The notes beneath the pieces are model-generated. The model was given only the letters and a program-made list of their open reading frames with translations, had not been told where the DNA came from and ran no database searches. Of a stretch of 64,000 bases of DNA, positions 51,668 to 60,754 are shown in pieces; the first letter of the stretch is position 1; each line of letters starts with the position of its first letter. The position numbers were made by a program, and so were the translations under genes. The stretch spans positions 682,001 through 746,000 of the forward strand of contig NZ_JAHKKG010000002.1 of NCBI RefSeq assembly GCF_018829635.1. Reading direction: 5' to 3'. Source of the DNA: Paractinoplanes bogorensis (lineage in GTDB: Bacteria > Actinomycetota > Actinomycetes > Mycobacteriales > Micromonosporaceae).

Positions 51668-51916
51668 ATGGCGGCCCTCAGCATCCGAGATCTGGATGAT
51701 TCCGTACGAGAGAAGCTGCGTCTCCGGGCCGCCCGCAACGGCCGCTCCATGGAAGCTGAAATCCGCCTGATCCTTACCGCAGCCGCTACCGAGGATGAAC
51801 GCCCCCGGAACGACCTGTTCAGCGCGTTGACCGAACGATTCGGGCGGCTCGGCGGTGTGGATCTGGATGTGTCGGACCGAACCACCCCGCCCCGTTCCGC
51901 GGACTTCGACGACTGA
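51668..51916 (+). CDS. FitA/Phd-like ribbon-helix-helix antitoxin
   Basis: The ATG at 51668 follows GAGGAG, giving 82 residues. The N-terminal 40 residues (AALSIRDLDDSVREKLRLRA ARNGRSMEAE) are the Arc/FitA ribbon-helix-helix with a beta-strand for DNA contact. The C-terminal part is disordered and negatively charged, as expected for the toxin-wrapping tail. It is translationally coupled to the PIN toxin (TGATG overlap). The pair should autoregulate by binding upstream, in the same stretch as the DnaA-like boxes. Confidence 0.88.
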   Translation: MAALSIRDLDDSVREKLRLRAARNGRSMEAEIRLILTAAATEDERPRNDLFSALTERFGRLGGVDLDVSDRTTPPRSADFDD

Positions 51917-52332
51917 TGATCGTCCTCGACACCAGCGTCGTCTCTGAACTCATGCGCGTGGCCCCGGCTCCGGCCGTGCTCACCTGGCTGCAGCAAACTT
52001 CCAGCACTGGCCTCTACACCACGTCGGTCACCGTCGCCGAGATCCGCTACGGCATCGCGCGGCTCCCCGACGGCCGGCGCAAACACGATCTGCACCAGGC
52101 CGCCAACGAGATTTTCGCCGCCTTCCCGCGCCAGGTCCTGTCGTTCGACCTCGCCGCCGCCACCGCCTACGCCGACCTGGTCGCGGGACGCGAACGTGAC
52201 GGAAACCCGATCAGCGGATTCGACGCGCAGATCGCGGCCATCTGCCGATCCCAGGCCGCAACGCTCGCCACCCGCAACGGTAAGGACTTCGTCGACACCG
52301 GCATTGCCGTCGTCGACCCATGGCAGCGGTAA
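51916..52332 (+). CDS. VapC/FitB-type PIN-domain toxin (ribonuclease)
   Basis: The 138-residue protein starts at ATG 51916. PIN acidic residues are present: D5 (VLDTSVVSEL), E (VAEIRYGIARLP), D (GFDAQIAAICRSQ) and the last D in TRNGKDF. PIN toxins cleave RNA, for example tRNA or rRNA stems, when the antitoxin is degraded. It is coupled to the antitoxin by a one-base stop/start overlap. Confidence 0.92.
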   Translation: MIVLDTSVVSELMRVAPAPAVLTWLQQTSSTGLYTTSVTVAEIRYGIARLPDGRRKHDLHQAANEIFAAFPRQVLSFDLAAATAYADLVAGRERDGNPISGFDAQIAAICRSQAATLATRNGKDFVDTGIAVVDPWQR

Positions 52333-52465
52333 GAGCGGGGATCTCCACAGGTCGTTCACAAAGTCACCGCCCTGCCTGCACGGGGGATCAATAAGCTCAC
52401 CGCCGAAGCGGCCGGTGAGTCACGGGGGCGCACCGGCCGCCTCTACCACCGAAGGAGGTGCGGGC

Positions 52466-53149
52466 GTGGAGACTGAGCGGCGCGTTCTCGTCGTCGAGGA
52501 TGAGCGGACCATCGCGGAAGCCGTTGCGGCCCGGCTGCGGGCCGAAGGCTTCGTGGTCGAGGTGGCCGGCGACGGGCCGTCTGCGGTCGCGGCCGCGCGA
52601 CGGACGCCGCCGGACGTCATCGTGCTCGATGTCATGCTGCCGGGCTTCGACGGGCTCGAAGTCTGCCGGCGCATTCAGGCCGAGCGGCCCGTGCCGATCC
52701 TCATGCTCACCGCCCGCGACGACGAGACCGATCTGCTCGTCGGGCTGGCCGTCGGCGCCGACGACTACATGGTCAAGCCGTTCTCGATGCGCGAGCTGGC
52801 CGCCCGCGTGCACGCCCTGCTGCGGCGCGCGCAGAAGGGGCAGGAGACCCGGGACGACAAGATTCTGCGGTTCGGGGATCTCGAGATCAACCAGTCCGAG
52901 CGCCGGGTATTGCGCGGCGGGGTCGAGGCGCATCTGACGCCGACCGAGTTCGACCTGCTCGTGCATCTGGCGGCCCACCCCCGTACGGTGCTTCCCCGCG
53001 AACGCCTCCTGGCCGACGTCTGGGGCTGGGCCGACGCGTCCGGCACCCGCACGGTCGACAGTCACATCAAGGGACTTCGCCGCAAACTCGGGTCCGACCT
53101 CATCCGTACGGTGCACGGGGTGGGTTATGCCCTCGAGGTGCGCAAATGA
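52466..53149 (+). CDS. OmpR-family response regulator
   Basis: The GTG at 52466 follows AAGGAGGTG, giving 227 residues. The receiver domain has Asp in IVLDVMLPGFDG (about residue 54) and Lys MVKPFSMRELA. The OmpR winged helix has LTPTEFDLLVHLA and TRTVDSHIKGLRRKLG...IRTVHGVGYALE. A one-frame extension to 52196 overlaps the toxin gene and is not used. The last codon overlaps the kinase start (ATGA). Confidence 0.94.
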   Translation: METERRVLVVEDERTIAEAVAARLRAEGFVVEVAGDGPSAVAAARRTPPDVIVLDVMLPGFDGLEVCRRIQAERPVPILMLTARDDETDLLVGLAVGADDYMVKPFSMRELAARVHALLRRAQKGQETRDDKILRFGDLEINQSERRVLRGGVEAHLTPTEFDLLVHLAAHPRTVLPRERLLADVWGWADASGTRTVDSHIKGLRRKLGSDLIRTVHGVGYALEVRK

Positions 53150-54150
53150 GAGGCCTGCCGCGACCGCTCGACCCGGTGCGGTCGATCAAGATGAAGATCA
53201 TCATGGTGCTGCTGGCCGGCGGCCTCAGCGGTCTTCTCTGGTTCTATCTGTGGCTGGGCTGGTTCCCGATCTGGACCGGCGTCACCGCGACCGTCATCGG
53301 CGTCACGATCGTGCAGTTCCTGGCCCGCGGCATGACCTCGCCGCTGCGCGAGATGACCTCGGCGGCCCGGGCGATGGCGCAGGGCGACTACGACCGGCGG
53401 GTTCGGGCGACCTCGGCCGACGAGGTGGGCGAGCTGGCCGTCGCGTTCAACCAGATGGCGGCCGACCTGGCCGCGGCCGACCGGCAGCGACGCGAGCTGA
53501 TCGCCAACGTCTCGCACGAACTGCGGACGCCGATCACCGCGTTGCAGGGCCTGCTCGAGAACATCGTCGACGGCGTGGCCAAGGCCGAACCCGAGATGAT
53601 GCAGACCGCGCTGGCTCAGACCGAGCGGCTCGGCCGGCTGGTCACCGAACTGCTCGACCTGTCCCGCATCGACGCCGGCGTGGCACCGCTGAAGCGCCGG
53701 GCGATCGACGTGCGGACGTTCCTCGACGGCGTGGTGCGCGAGGCCGAGGTCAACGCGGCCGGCGCCGGGCGCGACGTCCGGTTCAAGGTCGCGTCGGCCG
53801 CGATCGTCGTGCCGGGTGACCGCGAGCGGTTGCACCAGGTCTTCGCCAATCTGCTCGACAACGCGGCCCGGCACAGTCCGCCCGGCGGCACCGTGCAGGT
53901 GCGCGCCGAGCGCCGCGACGAGCATGTGCTGATCGCCGTGGCCGACGAGGGCGAGGGAATTCCGCCCGAGGAGCGCGACCGCGTCTTCGAACGGTTCACC
54001 CGCGGCGAGCGGCCCGGCGGGGGCGGCACCGGCCTCGGGCTGGCCATCGCCCGCTGGGTCGTCCAGCTGCATCACGGCACGATCGCCGCCGTCGATCCCG
54101 AGCACCCGGGCTGCGAGATCCACGTAACGCTTCCGCTGATCAGCAAGTAA
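53146..54150 (+). CDS. HAMP-domain sensor histidine kinase
   Basis: The ATG at 53146 overlaps the upstream regulator stop, giving 334 residues. It has two membrane helices with a very short loop (about 16-58) and no sizeable extracellular sensor, so it probably senses the membrane or a partner. A HAMP domain (SPLREMTSAARAMAQGDYDRRVRA) precedes H-box IANVSHELRTPITAL, N-box LHQVFANLLDNAARHSP, DEGEGIPPEER and GTGLGLAIARWV. It forms a two-component pair with the OmpR regulator, and a DUF4173 membrane protein follows after 26 nt. Confidence 0.94.
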   Translation: MRGLPRPLDPVRSIKMKIIMVLLAGGLSGLLWFYLWLGWFPIWTGVTATVIGVTIVQFLARGMTSPLREMTSAARAMAQGDYDRRVRATSADEVGELAVAFNQMAADLAAADRQRRELIANVSHELRTPITALQGLLENIVDGVAKAEPEMMQTALAQTERLGRLVTELLDLSRIDAGVAPLKRRAIDVRTFLDGVVREAEVNAAGAGRDVRFKVASAAIVVPGDRERLHQVFANLLDNAARHSPPGGTVQVRAERRDEHVLIAVADEGEGIPPEERDRVFERFTRGERPGGGGTGLGLAIARWVVQLHHGTIAAVDPEHPGCEIHVTLPLISK

Positions 54151-54176
54151 GAGCAACCCGAAAGCTGAGGTCCGAA

Positions 54177-55694
54177 ATGTCGATAGCCCCTGCCCAAAAA
54201 CAGGTCTTTCCGCCGCTGCACGGCCCGTGGCCCGCGACTGCCCCGTGGGGACGTCAGTGGATCGGTCCGGGCCGCCCGGCCTCGATCGTGACGGTCGCGT
54301 CGGTCGCGGGGGCCGCCGCCATCGCCGCGCTGAGCCTGCCGCTCGACCGGGCCGGCGTGGGTTGGCTGGTCACCGCGATCGCCGCCATGGCCGCGGTGTT
54401 CATAGCCGACGTGGCCAAGACCCGTGGCCCCCAGCCCCTGGTGACTCACCGCCGGGGAAACGTCAGAACCGAACAACTTGCCTGGGCCCTGGCCACGGTC
54501 GCTCTACTCGCCGTCGGCACGTTCCGCTCCGCGGGCTGGCTCTACGCCCTGTGCGTGGTGGTGGCCACCCTCACCGCCGCCCTCGCGCTGGCCGGCGGCC
54601 GCTCGATGCGCAGCATCTTCGTGGCGTACACGATGCCGTACATCGCCGCCTTCCGAGCCGTGCCGTGGCTGGCCCGCGGCCTACCGCGTAAGGGAAACGT
54701 CCGCATCCTGACCACCGCCCTCGTCTCGGCGGTCCTGCTCCTGGCCTTCGGCTCCCTGCTGGCCTCGGCCGACGCCCGGTTCGCGACCGCGCTGGAACGA
54801 CTCGTCCCCGACCTGGGCGTGGACACCGTGTTCCGGTGGATCTTCCTGGGCGGGTTCACGGCGATGGCGGTCGGCGGTGCCGCGTTCCTCCGGGTCGCCC
54901 CGCCCGATTTGTCCAAGCTGGACCGCACCGAGGGCCGCAAGGTGCACCGCTGGGAGTGGGCCGTCCCGCTGAGCCTGCTGACTGCGCTGTTCGCCGCGTT
55001 CGTGGCCGTCCAGATGATCAACACGGAGATGCAGGGATACGCGAGCGAGGCGCGCAGCGGATTCTGGCAGCTCAGCTGGGTCGTCGGCCTGACCCTGCTG
55101 GTGCTCGCAGGAGCCGCCCGCTGGGCTCCCCGCCAGGGACGGACCGACCGTCTGCTGATCCGGATCGTCCTCGGCGCGCTGACCGCGCTCACCCTGGTCA
55201 TCGCCGCGACCGCGATCCAGCGCATCGTCCTCTACACGAATGAGTACGGCCTGACCCGCCTGCGGCTCCTGGTCTTCTGCTGCGAGCTGTGGTTCGTGTT
55301 CGTGCTGCTCCTGGTGCTGATCGCGGGCCGCCGCATCCGGGCGCCGTGGCTGCCCCGGGTGGCGATCGCGGCCGGTGTCGGCGCCCTGATCGCCCTGGCC
55401 GTGGCCAACCCGGACGGGATGATCGCCGAGCGCAACGCGCAGCCGAACGGCGACCGCCCGATCGACCTGAGCTACCTCGGCGACCTTTCCCCGGACGCCG
55501 TTCCCGCGCTGACCAAGGCCGACGGGTTGACCGAGGAGCAACTGCTCTGCGTGCTCGGCCGCCTCAACACCGGCCTGGTGACGACCAGCGACGACTGGCG
55601 CAGCTGGAGCCTGGGCCGGCAGCAGGCCCGGGTGCTGATCGCGACTCACGGAAACCCCACCTTCGACTGCACCCCCTTGACATCGGGCCGCTGA
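54177..55694 (+). CDS. DUF4173/DUF4153-type polytopic membrane protein
   Basis: The ATG at 54177 follows GAGG, giving 505 residues with about eleven membrane spans. The characteristic stretch IVLYTNEYGLTRLRLLVFCCELWFVFVLLLV matches the DUF4173 group, and the final 110 residues are soluble (IDLSYLGDLSPDAVPAL...LNTGLVTTSDDWRSW). It follows the OmpR/kinase pair by 26 bp, so it may be controlled by it. Function unknown, and a membrane sensor or channel role is inferred only. Confidence 0.82.
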   Translation: MSIAPAQKQVFPPLHGPWPATAPWGRQWIGPGRPASIVTVASVAGAAAIAALSLPLDRAGVGWLVTAIAAMAAVFIADVAKTRGPQPLVTHRRGNVRTEQLAWALATVALLAVGTFRSAGWLYALCVVVATLTAALALAGGRSMRSIFVAYTMPYIAAFRAVPWLARGLPRKGNVRILTTALVSAVLLLAFGSLLASADARFATALERLVPDLGVDTVFRWIFLGGFTAMAVGGAAFLRVAPPDLSKLDRTEGRKVHRWEWAVPLSLLTALFAAFVAVQMINTEMQGYASEARSGFWQLSWVVGLTLLVLAGAARWAPRQGRTDRLLIRIVLGALTALTLVIAATAIQRIVLYTNEYGLTRLRLLVFCCELWFVFVLLLVLIAGRRIRAPWLPRVAIAAGVGALIALAVANPDGMIAERNAQPNGDRPIDLSYLGDLSPDAVPALTKADGLTEEQLLCVLGRLNTGLVTTSDDWRSWSLGRQQARVLIATHGNPTFDCTPLTSGR

Positions 55695-55711
55695 CGGCCA
55701 GACTCCCGGTC

Positions 55712-56107
55712 ATGACCACCGACGACGCAGCGGGCACGACCCCCCGGCGTACGCGTGTGGTGCTGGGCGAGGCCGCGGCGGCACGACGCCCGGCCGACCG
55801 CGCCCGATCCGACCTCGCCGAGCAGACACCGGTCGGCGAGGCGCTGGTCAAGGGATTGATGCGGGCCCAGCTCGCCCTCGCCCTCCGGCTCGCGCTGGTG
55901 GTGGTGACCGGGCTGGGCGCGCTCCCGCTGCTGTTCGCGGTCGCGCCGGGCGTGGGCGGGGTCAAGGTCTTCGGCGTTCTGCTGCCGTGGCTGCTGCTCG
56001 GCGTGTTCTCGTTCCCGTTCCTGATCGGCGTGGGCTGGGCCTACGTGCGCTGGGCGGAACGTAACGAGCAGGACTTCGAGGCCCTGATCAGACGGCCCGA
56101 ACAGTGA
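55712..56107 (+). CDS. Small membrane partner of the downstream symporter (DUF485-like position)
   Basis: The ATG at 55712 gives 131 residues. A basic N-terminus (RRTRVVLGEAAAARRPADR) is followed by two membrane helices (about 57-80 and 88-110). It ends four bases inside the symporter start (GTGA). This is the position of DUF485-type small subunits in acetate-permease operons, and the second copy at 61386 is a clear DUF485 protein. Sequence similarity is weak, so the assignment rests on position and topology. Confidence 0.65.
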   Translation: MTTDDAAGTTPRRTRVVLGEAAAARRPADRARSDLAEQTPVGEALVKGLMRAQLALALRLALVVVTGLGALPLLFAVAPGVGGVKVFGVLLPWLLLGVFSFPFLIGVGWAYVRWAERNEQDFEALIRRPEQ

Positions 56108-57729
56108 ACCCTTACCTGGTCCCGAGCCTGATCGTCGTCATCCTGGTCACGGTCGGGATCGGCGTGTACGGCCTGCGGTTCGCCCGCACCACGTCCGACT
56201 TCCTGGTCGCGTCGCGGTCGGTGAGCCCGTCGTGGAACGCGGCCGCGATCAGCGGCGAATACCTGTCGGCGGCGTCGTTCCTGGGTGTGGCCGGCCTGAT
56301 CCTGCGCTACGGCGTCGACGTGCTCTGGTATCCGGTCGGCTTCGCCGCGGGCTATCTGGCCCTGCTGCTCTTCGTGGCCGCGCCGCTGCGCCGGTCGGGT
56401 GCCTTCACGCTGCCCGATTTCTGCCAGGTACGCCTCGGCTCGCCCCTGCTGCGCACCCTGGCCAGCGTCTTTGTCGTCTTCATCGGCTGTCTCTACCTCG
56501 TCCCCCAGTTGCAGGGTGCGGGGCTGACCTTCACCACCGTCGCCGGCGGCTCGTACGCATGGGGCGCCCTGCTGGTCGGCGTCGTGGTGACCGCCAACGT
56601 GGCCCTCGGCGGCATGCGCGCGATCACCTTTGTGCAGGCCTTCCAGTACTGGCTCAAGCTGACCGCGCTGGCCGTCCCGGTGATCTTCCTGGCCCTGCAG
56701 TGGCAGTCCGACGGTCGTCCGCCGGTCACGCCCGAGCCTGGCGCGACCTTCCCGGCCGCCACCACGGTGGTGCTCGAGCAGGACGCGGTGGTCGACGGCG
56801 TTCCCTTCGAAAAGGGGCAGCAGCTCAGCTACGACGAGGGCGCTCCCGTGCCGCGGGTGAGCACTGTGGACGCCACGTTCGGCCCGGACTGGCTGCTGCC
56901 CGGCGGCGACGACGGCACCCTTTTCACCACCTATTCCCTGATATTGGCGACGTTCCTCGGCACGATGGGTCTGCCCCACGTGCTGGTCCGTTTCTATACG
57001 AATCCGGACGGCGCCTCGGCCCGCCGCACCACCCTGGTCGTGCTCGGCCTGGTCGGCGCCTTCTATCTGCTGCCCACCCTCTATGGCGTGCTCGGCCGCA
57101 TCTACACCCCGCAGTTGCTGATGACCGGCCGCACCGACGCCGTGGTGTTACTGCTGCCCGAGGCCGCTCTCGGCGGCGGTCATCTCGGCCGGTTACTCGG
57201 CGCCCTGGTCACCGCGGGCGCACTGGCCGCCTTCCTCTCCACCTCGTCCGGCCTGCTCACCAGCGTGGCCGGGGTGGTCTTCACCGACGTGCTGCGGGCC
57301 GGCCGGAGCGGTTCGGTCCGCGATTTCCGCCTGGCCACCGTTCTGGCCGCATCAGTGCCGATTCTTCTTTCCCTGTACGTCTCCAACATGGACGTCTCGC
57401 GGGTGGTGGGCCTCGCGTTCGCCGTCGCCGCCTCCAGCTTCTGCCCACTACTCGTGCTCGGCATCTGGTGGCGGCGGTTGACCGACGTCGGCGCGGTGGC
57501 CGGAATTCTGGCCGGGGGCGGCGCGTCGATGGCGGCCGTGTTGATCACCGTGCTCGGCCCGCCCCTGGACGGCTGGGTCGCCGACGCCGTGGGTCAGCCC
57601 GCCGCCTGGACCGTCCCGCTGGCCTTCCTGGTGATGATCGTCGGCTCGCTCCTGACCAGCCGGCGGGTCCCGCCCGATGTCGGCGCGACCATGCTGCGAC
57701 TGCACGCTCCGGAGTCCCTGCGGGTGTGA
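56104..57729 (+). CDS. Sodium/solute symporter family (cation acetate symporter ActP-like) permease 1
   Basis: The GTG at 56104 gives 541 residues with about 13 membrane spans. SSS-family landmarks are ISGEYLSAASFLGVAGLILRYG, AFTLPDFCQVRLG, LGGMRAITFVQAFQYW and GTMGLPHVLVRFYTNP. A periplasmic loop of about 80 residues (QWQSDGRPPVTPEPG...) is present and longer than in the second copy. The substrate may be acetate, pyruvate or another monocarboxylate. Translationally coupled to the small protein at 55712. Confidence 0.88.
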   Translation: MNPYLVPSLIVVILVTVGIGVYGLRFARTTSDFLVASRSVSPSWNAAAISGEYLSAASFLGVAGLILRYGVDVLWYPVGFAAGYLALLLFVAAPLRRSGAFTLPDFCQVRLGSPLLRTLASVFVVFIGCLYLVPQLQGAGLTFTTVAGGSYAWGALLVGVVVTANVALGGMRAITFVQAFQYWLKLTALAVPVIFLALQWQSDGRPPVTPEPGATFPAATTVVLEQDAVVDGVPFEKGQQLSYDEGAPVPRVSTVDATFGPDWLLPGGDDGTLFTTYSLILATFLGTMGLPHVLVRFYTNPDGASARRTTLVVLGLVGAFYLLPTLYGVLGRIYTPQLLMTGRTDAVVLLLPEAALGGGHLGRLLGALVTAGALAAFLSTSSGLLTSVAGVVFTDVLRAGRSGSVRDFRLATVLAASVPILLSLYVSNMDVSRVVGLAFAVAASSFCPLLVLGIWWRRLTDVGAVAGILAGGGASMAAVLITVLGPPLDGWVADAVGQPAAWTVPLAFLVMIVGSLLTSRRVPPDVGATMLRLHAPESLRV

Positions 57730-57772
57730 TTTGTGCTGGTCAGGGTGGCGAGCAGCCGATAGGTTCACTGCC

Positions 57773-58564
57773 ATGACGGTGCCGGCACCACGTGGGGCAG
57801 ACCCGACCGAGCAGGCTGCGGCCGCGATGTCACTGCGGGGGCTGGTCAAACGGTTCGACACCAAACTCGCGGTCTCCGGCGTCAGCCTCGAGGTACCCGC
57901 CGGCTCGTTCTACGGCCTGCTCGGCCCGAACGGCGCGGGCAAGACCACCACCCTCTCGATGGCCGTCGGCCTGCTGCGCCCCGACGCCGGTCAGGCCGTC
58001 CTGCTGGGGTCCGACGTCTGGGCCGATCCGGTCGCGGCCAAGGCCCGTCTCGGGGTGCTTCCCGATGGCGTACGCCTTTTCGACCGCCTCACCGGCCCCG
58101 AGCTCCTCGCCTATCACGGCCTGCTCCGGGGCATGGACGCGGCGACCGTCGACCAACGCGCCCGCGAACTGCTCGACGTGCTCGAGCTCGGCACCGGCAA
58201 CCGCACCCTGGTCGTCGACTACTCGGCCGGCATGCGGAAGAAGATCGGCCTCGCCTGTGCCCTGCTGCACGCGCCACGGCTGCTCGTGCTGGACGAGCCG
58301 TTCGAGGCGGTCGACCCGGTCTCGGCCGCCCGCATCCGCGAGATCCTGCAGCGCTACGTGGCCGGCGGCGGCACAGTGATCTTCTCGAGTCATGTCATGG
58401 AGGTCGTCGAGCGGCTCTGCTCGCACGTCGCGATCCTCTCCGACGGCGTCCTGCGCCAGCACGGCACGCTTGATTCCGTACGCGGTGACAGCTCCCTCGA
58501 AGAGGTGTTCGTCCGCGTCGTCGGCGGCCGGGTCAGCACGGGCTCGGAACTGGCATGGCTGTAG
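57773..58564 (+). CDS. ABC transporter ATP-binding protein
   Basis: Starting at ATG 57773 gives 263 residues, and ATG 57827 is an alternative. Walker A is GPNGAGKTTTLSMA, the signature is VVDYSAGMRKKIGLACAL, Walker B is PRLLVLDEPFEAVDP and the switch His is in FSSHVMEVVERL. The signature is YSAGM rather than LSGGQ, typical of ABC-2-like exporters. It overlaps the permease by 10 nt, forming a two-gene transporter. Confidence 0.92.
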   Translation: MTVPAPRGADPTEQAAAAMSLRGLVKRFDTKLAVSGVSLEVPAGSFYGLLGPNGAGKTTTLSMAVGLLRPDAGQAVLLGSDVWADPVAAKARLGVLPDGVRLFDRLTGPELLAYHGLLRGMDAATVDQRARELLDVLELGTGNRTLVVDYSAGMRKKIGLACALLHAPRLLVLDEPFEAVDPVSAARIREILQRYVAGGGTVIFSSHVMEVVERLCSHVAILSDGVLRQHGTLDSVRGDSSLEEVFVRVVGGRVSTGSELAWL

Positions 58565-60135
58565 GCACGTTCGTCCGGCTCAAACTGCGCCTGCAGGTCA
58601 ACGGCCTGCGGGGCCGCCCGGCTCGCATCACGATCTTCGTGCTGGGCGCGGTCATGGCCGGTTTCTTCGCGATCGCCGGTTATGCGATCTTCGCGATCCC
58701 CGGCGTGGCCGACAACGCGCGGGCGGCCGCGATGCTGCTCCAACTCGGTGGCTCGGCCCTGGTGCTGGGCTGGCTGTTCTTCCCGCTGGTGTTCTTCGGG
58801 GTCGACGAGTCGCTCGACCCGGCCCGGTTCGCGCTGTTCCCGCTCGCCCACCGCACCCTGATCACCGGTCTGTTCGCCGCCGCGCTGACCGGCCTGCCCG
58901 CTCTGTCCACACTGGCCGCCACGGCCGGCATGGTGAGCACGGCCGCGGCCCTGGGCGGCGCCTTCGCGGCCGTGACCCAGCTCGTCGGCATCCTGCTCGG
59001 CCTGCTCCTCTGCGTGGCCGTGAGCCGGGCCGTGACCAGCGCTTTCGCCACCGGCCTGCGCTCGCGCCGATCGCGTGACCTGGCCGTGGTCCTGTTCGCC
59101 GTGATGGCCGCTCTGCTCGGGCCGCTGCAACTGGCGCTGCTGGCCGGGGCCGAGCGCGCCGACTGGGACGCTTTCGCCGTGCTGGCCGACGTGCTGGGCT
59201 GGACCCCGTTCGGTGCCCCGTACTCGCTGGGCCTCGAGGTGGCCGGCGGGCGGCTGTGGGCCGTACCGCTGAAGCTCCTGATCGTCGCCGCCACCATCGT
59301 CGTCCTGCTCGTCTGGTGGGGCGCGACGCTGGAGAAGGCGATGCTGGGTTCGGAGAGCCGGGGTCGTCGCGGCACCGACCGCGAGATCGCCTCGCCGACG
59401 GCCCTGCTGCTCGGCCGCCGGTTGCCCCGTAGCCGGTTCGGGGCGCTGGTCGCCCGCGAGAGACGCTACTGGTGGCGCGAGACCCGGCGCCGCGCCGCCC
59501 TGATCACGCTGGTCGTGGCCGGGTTCTTCCTGCCCATCTCGATCTCGGTCAGCGGCGGTCCGGCCGGGCCGATGGCGGTCTTCGTCGGCGCGATCGCGGC
59601 CATCGCGCTGGCCAACCAGTTCGGTTACGAGGGCAGCGCGTACTCGGCCAACATCACGGCCGGGGTTCCGGGCCGGGTCGAGATCCATTCGCGGGCGGCC
59701 GCGCACGCCATGTTCGTGCTGCCGCTCCTGCTGCTGATCGCGCTGGTGGTGGGCGCCGTGTCGGGCCGGCCGGAGCGGATCGCCGGCGATCTCGGCCTGC
59801 TCATCGCCACCTACGGCGTCGGGCTGGGCCTGGTGCTGCCGATGTCGGTGCGCGCCGCCTATTCACTGCCCGAGTCGACCAGCCCGTTCGCCGTGTCGTC
59901 GGGCGGCGGGGCGGCCAAGGGCCTGCTCACCGTCGCGGTGATGTTCGGCGCGCTGATCGCCACCGTGCCGCTGCAGATCCTGGCCTTCACGCTCGGCGCC
60001 GTGTGGTGGTGGATCGGGTTGCCGGTCGGCATAGCGTTCGGCACCGCGGCCTACCTGATCGGGTCGGGCGTGGCCGCCGAATCGCTCGACCGCCGCATGC
60101 CCGAGCTGCTGTCGACGGTGACGGCCGGGCGTTAG
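58555..60135 (+). CDS. ABC-2-type exporter permease
   Basis: The 526-residue protein starts inside the ATP-binding gene (10-nt overlap). About 12 membrane helices are visible, in two groups separated by a cytosolic loop (SRGRRGTDREIASPTALLLGRR). No substrate-binding domain is present, so it exports its cargo or regulates the bilayer. The substrate is unknown. The last bases overlap those of the convergent 75-residue gene. Confidence 0.85.
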   Translation: MAVGTFVRLKLRLQVNGLRGRPARITIFVLGAVMAGFFAIAGYAIFAIPGVADNARAAAMLLQLGGSALVLGWLFFPLVFFGVDESLDPARFALFPLAHRTLITGLFAAALTGLPALSTLAATAGMVSTAAALGGAFAAVTQLVGILLGLLLCVAVSRAVTSAFATGLRSRRSRDLAVVLFAVMAALLGPLQLALLAGAERADWDAFAVLADVLGWTPFGAPYSLGLEVAGGRLWAVPLKLLIVAATIVVLLVWWGATLEKAMLGSESRGRRGTDREIASPTALLLGRRLPRSRFGALVARERRYWWRETRRRAALITLVVAGFFLPISISVSGGPAGPMAVFVGAIAAIALANQFGYEGSAYSANITAGVPGRVEIHSRAAAHAMFVLPLLLLIALVVGAVSGRPERIAGDLGLLIATYGVGLGLVLPMSVRAAYSLPESTSPFAVSSGGGAAKGLLTVAVMFGALIATVPLQILAFTLGAVWWWIGLPVGIAFGTAAYLIGSGVAAESLDRRMPELLSTVTAGR

Positions 60136-60359
60136 TACTTCTTGACCAGGCCGTCCTTGCGTACGAAGATCACGCGTCGCTCGAGGGCGTCGCCGGACGG
60201 GCCGAGCACGTAACCGTCGATCCACAACCAGCCGTCGTACGTGATGCGCGGGTCGACGCGGATGACCCGGAAGGTGAGCGCGCGGTCGCCCTGGAACTGG
60301 ACGCTGGCGGCACCTCCCACGAGAAGCACGTCGCCGGGTCGCGGCAACGCCTCGGTCAT
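60132..60359 (-). CDS. Small conserved hypothetical protein, copy 2 of a tandem pair
   Basis: The 75-residue product starts at ATG 60359 behind GGGAGGGA. The core GGAASVQFQGDRALTFRVIR then VDPRITYDGWLWIDGYVLG ends in IFVRKDGL. It is closely similar to the neighbouring gene at 60425-60673. The sequence suggests a small soluble beta-barrel. I do not recognise a function. It overlaps the convergent permease by 4 bp. Confidence 0.78.
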   Translation of the reverse strand: MTEALPRPGDVLLVGGAASVQFQGDRALTFRVIRVDPRITYDGWLWIDGYVLGPSGDALERRVIFVRKDGLVKKY

Positions 60360-60424
60360 TCCGTGGTCCCTCCCATATCGCTTGGTACGTACGCGATTAC
60401 GGAAGGGATTACGCTACCGATGAT

Positions 60425-60673
60425 TCATTCGCGCCCACATGCCCCGAACGCCGGACGGAGACCGTCCTTGAGGACGAAGATGCGACGGCGCTGCTGTGCC
60501 ACACCGTCGGGACCGAGCACGTAACCCTCGAGCCACAGCCATCCGTCGTACGTGCTGCGCGGGTCGACCCTGATCAACCGGAAGGTCAGGGCCCGGGCGC
60601 CTTCGAACTGCACGCTCGCCTCACCGCCGATGTGCAGCACCTCGCCGGGCTGTAGCTGCACTTGCTGATGCAC
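60425..60673 (-). CDS. Small conserved hypothetical protein, copy 1 of a tandem pair
   Basis: The 82-residue protein starts at ATG 60673 behind AGGAGG. It shares the motif series GGxASVQFxGxRALTFRxIR, VDPRxTYDGWLWxxGYVLG and RRxIFVxKDGL with the gene 65 bp downstream, so the pair arose by tandem duplication. Divergence is mostly at both ends. It is soluble and without cysteines in the core. Function is unknown. A role in small-ligand or nucleic-acid binding is possible but unsupported. Confidence 0.78.
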   Translation of the reverse strand: MHQQVQLQPGEVLHIGGEASVQFEGARALTFRLIRVDPRSTYDGWLWLEGYVLGPDGVAQQRRRIFVLKDGLRPAFGACGRE

Positions 60674-60754
60674 GGACGCCTCCTCCCGCAGAGAAGATAG
60701 TTGTTGATCAATAGCGGGGGATAGCTATGTGCACCTTCTGTAACCAAAGCGAGA

